DNA from: Symbiodinium natans
Lineage: Eukaryota; Sar; Dinophyceae; Suessiales; Symbiodiniaceae
NCBI GenBank assembly: GCA_905221605.1
Contig: CAJNDS010000326.1
Location: forward strand, 1 to 37,500
Reading direction: 5' to 3'
DNA length: 37,500 nt
Under the pieces are notes generated by a model. It made no database searches. It saw only the letters and a program-made list of their open reading frames with translations, and was not told the DNA's origin. Position 1 is the first letter of the stretch. Every line of letters starts with the position of its first letter. Position numbers and translations under genes: made by a program. Shown in pieces: positions 21,147 through 30,233 of the stretch.

Positions 21147-21263
21147 TTACACTCCCTCAGCAAAGCGAGGCCGTAAACACCAATCGCACTTCCCCGTTGC
21201 GAGGCCCTCACCCTCAGCTACGAGGCCGAAAACCCTGTCTCCTTGCACCAAACGGCTGCGGAA

Positions 21264-24200
21264 TTACTGCGTTCCCTCAGCTTGGCGAGGCCTAACAAAC
21301 AATGACATCTTCTGCTGTGCGCTGGCTTGGGGCTTAGCTTTGGCGTGTTTCCCACCAAACTGAACGCGAGGCTGTTGAAACTGGACGTTGCTCATACTTC
21401 CACCATTGACAAGGGTTTGCGCTTGGGTAGCCAGCTTGCCTTGAGAAGTCCGCGATTTGCACTCACCCGCCAGGCTTTTATTGCACTTCTGGCTGACCGG
21501 TGCATGTGTTCTGTCACACTTTGTGCAAACCCAACGGATTCCCAAATTCACCATATTATGGGAGGGGTGGATACCCCACTCTTCACGCACTCGCGCCTCC
21601 GGCTGGTTGACGCAGTACTGCTCCAAGACCACCTCCAAGTTCGTGAGGGTTTGTTGTACATACAACCCGCACAGTTGACATTTCAGTGTTAAATTCCGGG
21701 GGTGTTCGCTGCCCTTCTCCCATTGATGCCCGCGCTCCGGGTTTTTAAGCAACTGCCAAAGCCGCTGGCGTTTGTTGAGTTTGGCGCTGCCCTGCTCTTT
21801 TTTGCATCCCTCAGCTTTCTGCGAGGCTTCCATCTTCTCTTTGTAATGCGCATGGTCCAGGATGAAGGGGAAGTCTTCTTCTTTGCGCTTCCGCAATATG
21901 TGGGCTGCGCGTGCACCGTACGCCAGGGAAAGTGTGCGCACCACATTGTCCAACTCTTTGACACGCCTCTTGTGCGCTGGGCTGTAAGCAGCCGCCGCCA
22001 CTGCTCCACATACTTTGTCTGCCATGTCATTCGCTGCACGTCGCCACAACGTACCCGGCCCCATCTTCGCCAGGAATTCCTCTTCAGTTTTGTGGGACGG
22101 GACCCATGTTGCCTTGATACGTTTCCTGTCATTCCACACTTTGCTCCATTCCAGGTCATCCTCCGGCGGTTGTGTTTTTTGTAGCACTTGGACTGCCGGC
22201 TTGCAATCCATAGTGACATCAATCAGATCCTCCGTGTGCTCCATTAGTCGGAAAAGTGCACGGCGCTCCATGTCCACCACCGGCTGCCACGGGTAGACCA
22301 GCTCTGTAATCCGTCCGACTTCCACCAGGACACCTTTTGTCCAGGACATAGCCACCACTGCGAGGGCTGATGTTTGTACACGTGGGTCTATTCCTCCTGG
22401 ACCTCCACTTGCGTCAGTGGCGAAGATCAAGCCTTCCGCTTCCACTTTTGCATCAGCTGCGAAGCATCCTTGGTAGCGCAGACCTAAAAGGTGTTCCGGC
22501 GGCTTCGGGTGCCACACCGCCGGCTTTGGCAGGAGTGCCCTTGTCCACAGACACTCCCATGGGTATTTGTGACGCAAGTATTCCTGGAGCTTGGGTTCTT
22601 TGAACCCTTGTTCACGCCAGTAAGGACATTCCTTGAGGACATGCTCCAGAGTTGCTGGCATTTGGCACTTCTTGCACCATCCTGGCTTGGACTCCGTGAT
22701 GACGCCCGCGTGCCACACTGACTTTATACCTTCCATAAGGCCTGGGCTTAGGCCTCCCAGCTTCGTCAGCTTGTGATGCGGCGTCCAATCCAGCCCCTCT
22801 TGGGCACCAGCGCCACCTGCCTGTCGCGCTATTGCAGCCCGTTTCTGTTCCTCCAGGAATCCCTCAAGCCATTTGTAGGCGAGGCTACCCATGCGTGGCT
22901 GGGTCCAATCAACGTTGAGGACACTTCCTCTCTTCCATTTGCCTGGGTCACTGGCATCCACCTTCAGATCCATTAAGTACGCCATGGTTGCTGCCATCGG
23001 TCCCGTGACCAGTGGCCAGTGGTGTTTGGCCGCACTCAACCTCTTCCAAGTGGTTTTCCAGGCCAAGTCAAAGTGGGCTTTTCCGCCACCAATCCATGCA
23101 CGGAAAACTTTGGCCACCACCTTGAAATGCTGCTTGTGGATTGTGCGCTTTGGATCCTGGCATTTCTTGGCTCCCATGTCCAAGATGGTTTCCAAACTCC
23201 CAAGCTTGTATTTACCCAGTTGTTTTCCTACCACTGTTCGGAGCCATTTCATTCTTTTGGGTGATACCCCCACAGAGGGGTGCCCCCACAAAGCAACGGA
23301 TGTGATCGCTGCCTTGACCACGCGGAGTTTAGTGCTGGGCGGCGGCCCCAGCCTGGACAGTTTGCTATGTCTCGCATGGGCTTTCTTGGCCCGCGTTGCC
23401 GACGTCACCAAGCGACGCTTTCGCCCCCCTGTACTGTCGACGCCCAAGTCACGCATCACGTCGTACACCTGTGGCTCATGAGGCAACAGGAGTTCTCGCA
23501 GGTGCTTGCTCGCCTGGGTACTGCTGGCCACAAACCCTGTCTTCTTGGATGAAATCGTGAAACCATTAGCGTCCATCCCGTCCTTTAAGCTGCGGTAGAC
23601 TCGTATCGCACTATCCGCCACTTGTTTAAAGGACTTATGCTGGATGTCAATTGAGACATCATCCAACCAACAATCCACGTTTGCCACATCTCGTCGCCTT
23701 TGGATCTTATCTATCACCGGGTGCAATGCCACCTTTGCCAACGATGGCGCCGCTGGGCAACCCGCTTGCACGCCATTCGTAGCTCTGATGCCTGCCGACA
23801 GCACCCCATCCGCCACCAAATATCTGGCACCCATGTACACTTCCAGTGCCATCTTCAGGATTAGCGGTGGATATTGCAGGGCCGTTGCTGCCGTGATCAA
23901 TTGCTGAAATTGGATGGTATCGAAAAAGGACTCGAGGTCCACAAAGAGTGACACCACATACACACCATTTGTCTTCGCCACCTCATTTCGCAGTAGTCTG
24001 CCTACGGCCACGTCCAAGCAGCAACTGCCTGGGACTGCCTTGTCGTACGTGGCAGTTGTGGCATAGCCTGCCTGCCAAGTACTTACCAAATCCCATCGCA
24101 AACGGACCCAGGTCCTGTACAGGATGTGTAGCAAGGCGATTGGTCTTTCCCGGGTCAGATTCTTCGGCAGCATTGCTATAAGGGAGACTGTCATTTGCTG

Positions 24201-26546
24201 CGGCCATGCTGCCTTGGCCTCACATTCATGGTAGAAGGACACAACGGCTTCAACTGCTTTGTCGTCCATGGCCTGCAAATGGTCAATCCTCCAGCCATCC
24301 GGCCCCGGGCTCTTTAGTGCCAGTTTTTTGATCCTTGCCTTGACCTCGACAGGGTTCAGCGGCTCCACGCTGGCCGCTTGTTTTTTGGCTGCATCCTCAA
24401 GCTCCGTCATGAGCGAGGCCGATTTTGCCAACGGCTGGCCCGTCGTCCACACTGCCGCCCAGTGGTCTCGGCGAATGTGTGGCCGTTCCAGCATGTCATA
24501 CTCCATGTAGGGTCTTTGTACCACTTGTTCTTCTTTTCGCAAGGCATTGTATAATGGTCGCATGCCCTTTTCCATGGCCTTGCTGAGCCATTGCTTGTAC
24601 TGGTGGGCTGTCTCCTCCATATCCGCCTTTCTCGCGTAGCATTGCTGTTCGTCGATGCGCTTCAGAACAAGTCTAGCGTCCGTACCCCGGCCCAGGATAC
24701 TCACGAGCATATCCTCCTGGTTCTGCGCATCACCCTCGTAATACTCGCCGAGCCTGCGTTGGACCAGACGCGCCACCGGATGCGCATCGCCATGATGTCT
24801 GCCTTGTTTGACCCATTGTTGGACCCGGTTCCAAAAGGCCGCCCTCTTGCCTGTCCAGACAACGTTCTCCGGGTTGTTGACCACCAACTTCTTCCGGACA
24901 ATCTCCGATTTAACACCCATACCGTCGATTCGGCCTGTGATCGACCTCTCCACACCGGCACTCAGGTGAGCGAATGTCTCACTGAGCTCATCTTCCATCT
25001 TGGGTTCATCCAAGATGTTGATGCTCTGTGTGTTTTGAACTGGTTCGTATTCCACAGTCTCCGTCACCAGTGCTCCCGCCTTCTTCATCTGGGGAACATC
25101 AGGGCTACTGCACGGTTGGGCTACCCTCCAATGCATCGCAGCATGAGGCCGAAAAGGGGTTTCCCAATCCGTTTTCACTTGCAGGATGGGCACCAAGCAT
25201 TTCGCAACCAGCCCGTAATCGATTTCGTCCGATCCTTGGGCCGTTGGTTCCCCCACTCCAACAAATGCACCACCAACTTCTGTCGCCAGAGTTGTGCCCC
25301 TCATGGTATCCTGGGCTTCATTCCAATCACCCAACACCATATATGGCACTTTGCAGCCCTTGAGAAAGGCTATCAGTCTCGCCAGTACTTGGATATTGTT
25401 TGGAGCCTGGAATCCGACCCCGCTCTCCAAATACAGACTGACGATGATCAAATCCCAGCCTTTGTTTCTCATGGCACATGCCAGGAAGCCCGCCGGTCCT
25501 GACCCATACTCGGTAAGGTATCGCAGGTTCCTATGTCGGGGTGCCACCACTGCCAGGCCTCCTTGTACACCCTTAATTTTTGTACTGCCTGGCATGCCAA
25601 TGAAGGTGTATCCCATATCTTGGCAATGGCTCATGGCTTGCTGGATACCCTCCGTCTTGAGATGGGTTTCCTGCAGCACCACCAGGTCCGGTCCTAGTTC
25701 GTGTATCCATGCCGCTATGGGTTTCCTCCAGCTGGTGATGTTAGCCGCTGTGATTTTGATGCATTCGGCCTTATCATCTTGGCGATACCCACTTGCCACA
25801 TCTGCCAAGATCCATTTGGCATATTGTGCGTCCTGCTCCACAAAGGAACGAAGCACTTCGTGGCATGCTCGTTGTTGTAGCGGGTTGAGTTCCTGCTCTT
25901 CCAGCTTCTCAATGGCGTCGAGTGCGGCAGCCTCACTGGAAGCATCATATCTACCCACCACTTGGCATAGCGTTTGCCACTCCTGTGGCAGATCTTTTGG
26001 TGGTTCCGTGGGTTTTGCTTTCCGCTTCTTGGGCTTTTGTTTTCCTCTGCGACCCTCAGCACACGGCGAGGCCGAGAATCGTATTTCCTCAGCTTCCTGC
26101 GAGGCCTTCATGTTCGCCCCTCTAACCGCTGCATGGTCTCTCATCTGTGTTTGGCTTCCCTCAGCTTCTCGCGAGGCCGAATGCTCACATTCCTCTTCGA
26201 TGTCTTCCCTTGTAATATGGAAGTATCTGGGCCCTGTGACCGCCCAACTGCTGTCCACAGCTCGGACAGGCTCCGGACCCCTCGTAACTGGACTCCAGCT
26301 CTCTTGGCTGTCTTCCACTGTGCTGTTTGTACTAGGCACCTGGGTACTAAACACAGCTTGACTGCCTTCCCCATGTGCCTGTGACCATACAATGTCCCCG
26401 TAACACTGCTTCCGGCCACCATCAAAAGAGATATCAGAGTCTCCCCATTGAGACTCCTCTACTTGTCTTGCCTTCAGATTTTGGCTGTTCGGACCAGGAG
26501 CTGCCCTGAGGTGTCGGCCCCTCCGCTCCTGTCCCAGCCTGAGGTT
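21264..26546 (-). CDS. LINE-like ORF2 polyprotein: AP endonuclease, reverse transcriptase, zinc knuckle, RNase H
   Basis: One frame stays open for about 1,760 codons from just after the ORF1 TGA to TAA 21264-21266. Residue numbers below count from codon 26354-26352 (a GTG, not a claimed start); the first in-frame ATG is about 70 codons later. Domains: an EEP/APE-type endonuclease, 198-410 (Asn205 in ITAANITSW, Glu229 in LQETHL, GDWN 342-345, His404); reverse transcriptase, about 670-980 (Asp806 in LFVDLESF, GVQAGCP 861-867, LDD 897-899, an LDD variant of the usual FADD); zinc knuckle CKKC...H...C, 1227-1243; RNase H, about 1308-1450 (Asp1314, Glu1363, Asp1383, Asp1446); and a Cys-rich tail with CxxC pairs at 1559-1562 and 1610-1613. 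Such proteins nick the target and prime reverse transcription. All catalytic positions look intact. Four or more mini-hairpins lie in frame within it. Confidence 0.9.
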   Translation of the reverse strand, partial: NLRLGQERRGRHLRAAPGPNSQNLKARQVEESQWGDSDISFDGGRKQCYGDIVWSQAHGEGSQAVFSTQVPSTNSTVEDSQESWSPVTRGPEPVRAVDSSWAVTGPRYFHITREDIEEECEHSASREAEGSQTQMRDHAAVRGANMKASQEAEEIRFSASPCAEGRRGKQKPKKRKAKPTEPPKDLPQEWQTLCQVVGRYDASSEAAALDAIEKLEEQELNPLQQRACHEVLRSFVEQDAQYAKWILADVASGYRQDDKAECIKITAANITSWRKPIAAWIHELGPDLVVLQETHLKTEGIQQAMSHCQDMGYTFIGMPGSTKIKGVQGGLAVVAPRHRNLRYLTEYGSGPAGFLACAMRNKGWDLIIVSLYLESGVGFQAPNNIQVLARLIAFLKGCKVPYMVLGDWNEAQDTMRGTTLATEVGGAFVGVGEPTAQGSDEIDYGLVAKCLVPILQVKTDWETPFRPHAAMHWRVAQPCSSPDVPQMKKAGALVTETVEYEPVQNTQSINILDEPKMEDELSETFAHLSAGVERSITGRIDGMGVKSEIVRKKLVVNNPENVVWTGKRAAFWNRVQQWVKQGRHHGDAHPVARLVQRRLGEYYEGDAQNQEDMLVSILGRGTDARLVLKRIDEQQCYARKADMEETAHQYKQWLSKAMEKGMRPLYNALRKEEQVVQRPYMEYDMLERPHIRRDHWAAVWTTGQPLAKSASLMTELEDAAKKQAASVEPLNPVEVKARIKKLALKSPGPDGWRIDHLQAMDDKAVEAVVSFYHECEAKAAWPQQMTVSLIAMLPKNLTRERPIALLHILYRTWVRLRWDLVSTWQAGYATTATYDKAVPGSCCLDVAVGRLLRNEVAKTNGVYVVSLFVDLESFFDTIQFQQLITAATALQYPPLILKMALEVYMGARYLVADGVLSAGIRATNGVQAGCPAAPSLAKVALHPVIDKIQRRRDVANVDCWLDDVSIDIQHKSFKQVADSAIRVYRSLKDGMDANGFTISSKKTGFVASSTQASKHLRELLLPHEPQVYDVMRDLGVDSTGGRKRRLVTSATRAKKAHARHSKLSRLGPPPSTKLRVVKAAITSVALWGHPSVGVSPKRMKWLRTVVGKQLGKYKLGSLETILDMGAKKCQDPKRTIHKQHFKVVAKVFRAWIGGGKAHFDLAWKTTWKRLSAAKHHWPLVTGPMAATMAYLMDLKVDASDPGKWKRGSVLNVDWTQPRMGSLAYKWLEGFLEEQKRAAIARQAGGAGAQEGLDWTPHHKLTKLGGLSPGLMEGIKSVWHAGVITESKPGWCKKCQMPATLEHVLKECPYWREQGFKEPKLQEYLRHKYPWECLWTRALLPKPAVWHPKPPEHLLGLRYQGCFAADAKVEAEGLIFATDASGGPGGIDPRVQTSALAVVAMSWTKGVLVEVGRITELVYPWQPVVDMERRALFRLMEHTEDLIDVTMDCKPAVQVLQKTQPPEDDLEWSKVWNDRKRIKATWVPSHKTEEEFLAKMGPGTLWRRAANDMADKVCGAVAAAAYSPAHKRRVKELDNVVRTLSLAYGARAAHILRKRKEEDFPFILDHAHYKEKMEASQKAEGCKKEQGSAKLNKRQRLWQLLKNPERGHQWEKGSEHPRNLTLKCQLCGLYVQQTLTNLEVVLEQYCVNQPEARVREEWGIHPSHNMVNLGIRWVCTKCDRTHAPVSQKCNKSLAGECKSRTSQGKLATQAQTLVNGGSMSNVQFQQPRVQFGGKHAKAKPQASAQQKMSLFVRPRQAEGTQ
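21275..21826 (+). repeat. Two mini-hairpins at the C-terminal end of ORF2
   Basis: 21809-21826 encodes ASQKAEG in the linker between RNase H and the Cys-rich tail. 21275-21290 encodes PRQAEG as nearly the last residues of the protein, three codons before the TAA. Both use the Ala-Glu-Gly frame. Confidence 0.8.
26054..26176 (+). repeat. Three mini-hairpins inside the ORF2 coding sequence
   Basis: Hairpins at 26054-26071, 26087-26104 and 26159-26176. On the coding (minus) strand they read SASPCAEG, ASQEAEE and SASREAEG. All are in the frame in which the conserved half gives Ala-Glu-Gly or Ala-Glu-Glu. They lie in the poorly conserved linker before the endonuclease domain, where insertions would be tolerated. 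Confidence 0.8.
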
Positions 26547-27508
26547 TCACTCGCCATGGGCACGCGCCGGCGAGCGTTCGCGCCCCGTCGGCGTTGCCCT
26601 GACTGACACATCTCGAGACATGCGCATCGGCCCATAGATGCCTAGTTCGGCTGGCATGCCCGGCTCTCTTTGTCCCAAGACTCCCGTCCAATCTGTCTCC
26701 ACGACCTTGACCGCCATCCTCGTTTTGAGCGCCTCCGCTTGCTCCTCGGACAGGATGATCCCTTCCTTTTCCAGGTAGGACGCGACGTCCTTGTATGGCG
26801 AGTCCTCTTCATCTTTCACACAGGCTTGTACCTTCTTCTGTGCTTCCGCTACCTCCAGCTCCGTGGCCTGGATGGCCTGGCTGACTTGCGCAAGCTGCTT
26901 CATGGCCTGCTCGAACTCACTCTTGATCTTCTCCGTTTTGTCTTGAAGCCGGACCTTCTTCTCAATGAGTGATCTCAGCTTGTTTGTCGTCCTTCTGTAT
27001 GTACCAACATGGCGGCTGAGCTCCTGCTTTGGCGTCTCGTCCTCAGGCTTGTAGTCCCCTGGCGGGGGAATACCCGCTGCTCTGAGCAGCCTTTGCACTG
27101 CGGGCTCAGCTCCCTGCCACACCGTTTCAATGGCCTCGTGGTACTCATGCTTTCGGTTTGCGATCCACTGCCTGGTAGTCCCGGGGGCCAAATGGGCCCC
27201 GGCTCCATCGTCCGCGGCTTCCATCCTGCTTCTTCGATGGCCTTCTTTGCCTCCATAGAAAGCGTACCCCACGCCTTCGTGAGGGCTTGGTCGGCCATCC
27301 CTTCTTTGTTCTTGGCCTGTCTTGTCCACCATGTAGCGTCGTCCTTTGGCCATTGCCACTTCTTACGCTGGCTTGACCATGCTCGCTCACGGTAGGTGGC
27401 CTTTTTCCACGCCTTTCCGCAATGCCAGCAATTCGGGTTGTAGTACAAGTCTTCATTCCAGACCCAACCCACCTCACAGTGGGCACACACAGTACAATGC
27501 TTCCCCAT
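26547..27508 (-). CDS. LINE-like ORF1 protein (zinc ribbon plus coiled coil), frameshifted
   Basis: The ATG at 27508 opens a frame with a CxxC...CxxC zinc-ribbon-like start (Cys 5, 8 or 11, 27, 30) and a Trp/Lys-rich stretch. At about 27190 the protein-like reading passes to another frame, which runs to the TGA at 26547-26549. That second part has a long heptad-type region (about 26980-26780; ELEVAEAQKKV is typical), as expected for an ORF1p trimerisation coiled coil. LINE ORF1 proteins bind the element's RNA. The switch lies in a GGGGGCC-rich stretch, so it may be a mutation, a sequencing error or a programmed shift. It is followed directly in the same frame by ORF2. Confidence 0.65.
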
Positions 27509-27569
27509 GACTGCTGCAGCCTGATGCCAGTCCCACCAGCACTTCAGCAATGCGAGGCCTGAAGATCCC

Positions 27570-27710
27570 CTCAACCGTAGTGAGGCCGAACTTTATGTGT
27601 CCTCAGCCGGAGCGAGGCCGAAACTTGCCCCTCCCTCTGCCGAAGCGAGGCCGAAAACACACCCTCTGCCGATGCGAGGCCAAAAAGTTCCCTCAGCACT
27701 TGGCGAGGCC
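27570..27710 (+). repeat. Mini-hairpin cluster in the retroelement leader
   Basis: Five hairpins starting near 27570 (CCTCAACCGTAGTGAGG), 27601, 27631, 27662 and 27692. Two have CCTCTGC instead of CCTCAGC, so the unpaired base can be T. All point the same way as the rest. They sit in the presumed 5' untranslated leader of the minus-strand element. Confidence 0.8.
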
Positions 27711-27717
27711 GTACTCA

Positions 27718-27930
27718 GGCAGCTATGTTGCTGGCAGCCGACTACCAAGCAAACACAGTGGTTTCGGTTTGAGTCCTGTTGGAGCCCACCCTTAGGTACA
27801 GTCTCCAGGCAACAGCACTCCCTACCTGAGCACCCCACCGGGGTTGAGCCGAAACTTGAGCCAGGTGAATTTTACGTCTGCACGCTGCGAGGCGTAGCCA
27901 CCCGAAGGGGCTGTGGGTTCAAGTGAAACA
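27718..27930 (+). repeat. 215-bp module, copy 3, upstream of ORF1
   Basis: Near-identical to copy 1. On the minus strand it lies about 210 bp upstream of the ORF1 ATG (27508), so it would belong to the 5' leader or promoter of the retroelement. It is continuous with repeat B on its right side. A hairpin cluster (27570-27710, five copies) lies between it and ORF1. Confidence 0.75.
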
Positions 27931-29566
27931 AAAGCTTACTAAAACTGTGGGGTGAAACTGCCGGTAAGTTCCCCCTCTCATTCCTTGTCCTCGGTTTTGA
28001 CGTACCGCTACCCTCAACCGAAGTGAGGCCGGAATGTCGTTTTGACCAAGTCGTTGCCATTGGCTTGAAGACTTTGGCCAAGGCAAATTGCCTGTATGCT
28101 TGCACATTCTCTGTGTTGTCTATTCGGGAGGTGATCCATGCCCTCGTTCGTGGAGGCCGCTATCCCTCAACCGAATGGAGGTCAATTCCTGTAGACCCAG
28201 ATGCTCGTTCTACGAGTCTCATTGCATGTCCTGAGTGCTTCCATCCACACCCCTCAACCGTAGTGAGGCCGGACATGTCTTCAAACCAGGTCATGGCCCG
28301 AGGCTTCATGGACTCTGGTTACGGTGGCTGCCTCTTGCATGCACAGGGCATACTTCCTGTGGCTTTTGCCGGGAGGTGATCCATGCCCTCCGATTCTCAG
28401 AGGCCGCTATCCCTCTACCAGCGGGGTGGTCAATCCCCATAGACCGTTCCATATTGATTGAGGCCCAATTCTGCACTTTCTCGTCATCTCACCTTGACGG
28501 ATCCATGCCCTCGATTCACACATCTCCAACACGAGCCAAGCAGGAGGAACAGGTGAAGTACCTGCCCAAACATACCCCTTTTTAGGCTGGAGGACGCTAA
28601 GCGACCGAAATCGCCGCTACGCACCGGTGACCCCACGCCACACACCTTCAACAGGTGGCCGGTACAGGCGCCTGACAGGGGGCCGGGCAAGGTGCCGACT
28701 ACCAGGTCAAACCCACCCTGCCTGTGAGGATATTATGTACGAGGCCGCTATCCATTGTGAGACTTGACATTCTCCAATCCAGCCGTAGCCATTGTTCCAA
28801 AGACAGTCGGCTGGCTCTCTTGTTTGCCACCAAAACTCCATACTCTCACTTGGGAGTCGATTACCCTCAACCGAAGTGAGGCCCACTCTGCGACCACGGG
28901 TTAGCTGCATGCTTGGCCCTTGTGGGCATTTCTGAAAGCAGTGACAACGAATCCTCCACGGAGTACGTCCCGGCTAATCTAGGGTTCTCAGCAGCTCCGG
29001 TGTTCTCGCACTTACTAACCGTGCCTTGCTGTTCTCCCCAGAATCGCCCTGGCTTTCTCGCACTTACTTACCAGTCGACGTATTCCTCACCACAAAGTTC
29101 ACTGCCATTGGGACTCGAGGCTTCTCCAGTGCAATGCTGGTACCTGCCCTTTGCTGGCCTCCATGCCTGGCCAGTGTCCCTCATCCATATTCTGGAGTTT
29201 GCTCTTTATAGCTCACATTCCCTCAGACCAAAGTCGAGGCCGAATGTTGCATTGTTTGATTGAGCACTGCTGGGCTGCGGTTGTACCTATCAATTGCTCC
29301 GACACACCGGCACCGCGGAGTCTATGCTTCAAGCTGCTTTACCGCTTTGCGCCCAGTAGCATCAGCCGTCCAAGCTGCATGCAGTGCTTCCAGAGTCTCC
29401 CAGACTCAATTCCGGCAGACCAATAAGTGCCCGGCCTGCCCATTCCATCATTCTTCCCTCAGCTGATGCGAGGCCGGAACATCATGCACCTTCTTCATCA
29501 GCGAGGCGTTTTCGCAACCCTTCTGTTGTTCCCTCAGCCTTGGCGAGGCCGAACCATCCATTCCCT

Positions 29567-29749
29567 TCACCTTGGAACCGTGTTCCTTCTCCTGCCCCTT
29601 GCTTGCTCTCCCCCGCATGGTGTTGACCCCCTCGCAATCGCACGCGGACGCCATGGAAAAGCCTGGCATGAGAGCCTAGCATGTGCATGTTATGCAAGAC
29701 ACTCCGCCATGCCCTGTACTATACTCTCAAGCCCGAAGGGCTTGTTTAA
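29567..29749. mobile_element. 183-bp insertion (or deletion in copy A) inside a mini-hairpin
   Basis: Copy A reads CCATTCCCTCAGCCGAGG at 15939-15956. Copy B reads the same letters but is split after CCATTCCCT by 183 bp before CAGCCGAGG resumes. No terminal inverted repeat or clear target duplication is visible at the ends. It could be a small insertion, or copy A may have lost it by excision between hairpin arms. Confidence 0.6.
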
Positions 29750-30002
29750 CAGCCGAGGCGAGGCCGAACCTTTACTCCAGCATAGCGAGGCCGAAACTGC
29801 CCTTGCATAGCCTCACATGGCATCTCCGCTGGTTTCACGGGTTCTGAAAGCATTGTGCTGCGAGGGTATGTTGATCACCCTCATTCCGGCAAGCTAAGCC
29901 TGCATTCGGGTTTGCCCTCACATGGCCCTTAATGGCGAGGCTGTGCTCGCAATTCAATCCACTTCCACTTGCCTGGTTACTGGCCGGCGACGTTTCATCA
30001 CC

Positions 30003-30233
30003 TCAAAGGAGCATCCATTCCTCATCATCTTCCGACAAGGCCAGCATCCTTCTCGACACATCAGGGCCATACACCATAATCACCAGCCTACCCAGGTACC
30101 TGATTTCACGTCCGCTGCCATCAATCATCAGGGATGGGTTTGTGGGATCGACATAGAAATCGATGTTCCAAAGCCTCGCATCCTCACAGCATCGGAAATC
30201 CCGGAGCTGCAGGTGGAGGTTAGCTGCATTCAG
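30003..30233 (-). pseudogene. 5'-truncated copy of the repeat-A open frame
   Basis: This is the copy-B counterpart of 16196-16426. It keeps the C-terminal 76 residues (ending DDEEWMLL) and loses everything before at the repeat boundary. Between the two copies I count about three silent and three amino-acid-changing differences in this part, so coding constraint is possible but not shown. Confidence 0.45.

Larger units (their letters stand above)
27862..30233 (+). repeat. Long direct repeat, copy B (2.37 kb)
   Basis: Second copy of the 14267-16426 segment, same orientation. Unlike copy A, its left edge continues into a complete 215-bp module (27718-27930). It has an extra 183 bp at 29567-29749 and other small indels. 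Its right edge at 30233 is the sharp boundary between the repetitive domain and the unrelated GTCAATTG-rich domain. Confidence 0.9.

Noticed and set aside
24591-25502. 303-codon plus-strand open frame
   Set aside because: It lies opposite the ORF2 endonuclease and linker coding region and has no protein-like motifs; a shadow frame.
26547-26549. TGA as a selenocysteine codon between ORF1 and ORF2
   Set aside because: No selenoprotein context or SECIS-like element is recognisable; readthrough or mutation is simpler.
14417-29785. CRISPR-like array of short repeats
   Set aside because: Spacing is irregular, the repeat is a variable hairpin with no unique equal-length spacers, and the sequence is eukaryotic.
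14267-30233. LTR retrotransposon with 2.2-kb LTRs
   Set aside because: The coding region has an AP endonuclease and LINE-type reverse transcriptase, no integrase or protease was seen, and repeat ends lack TG...CA borders or a target duplication.
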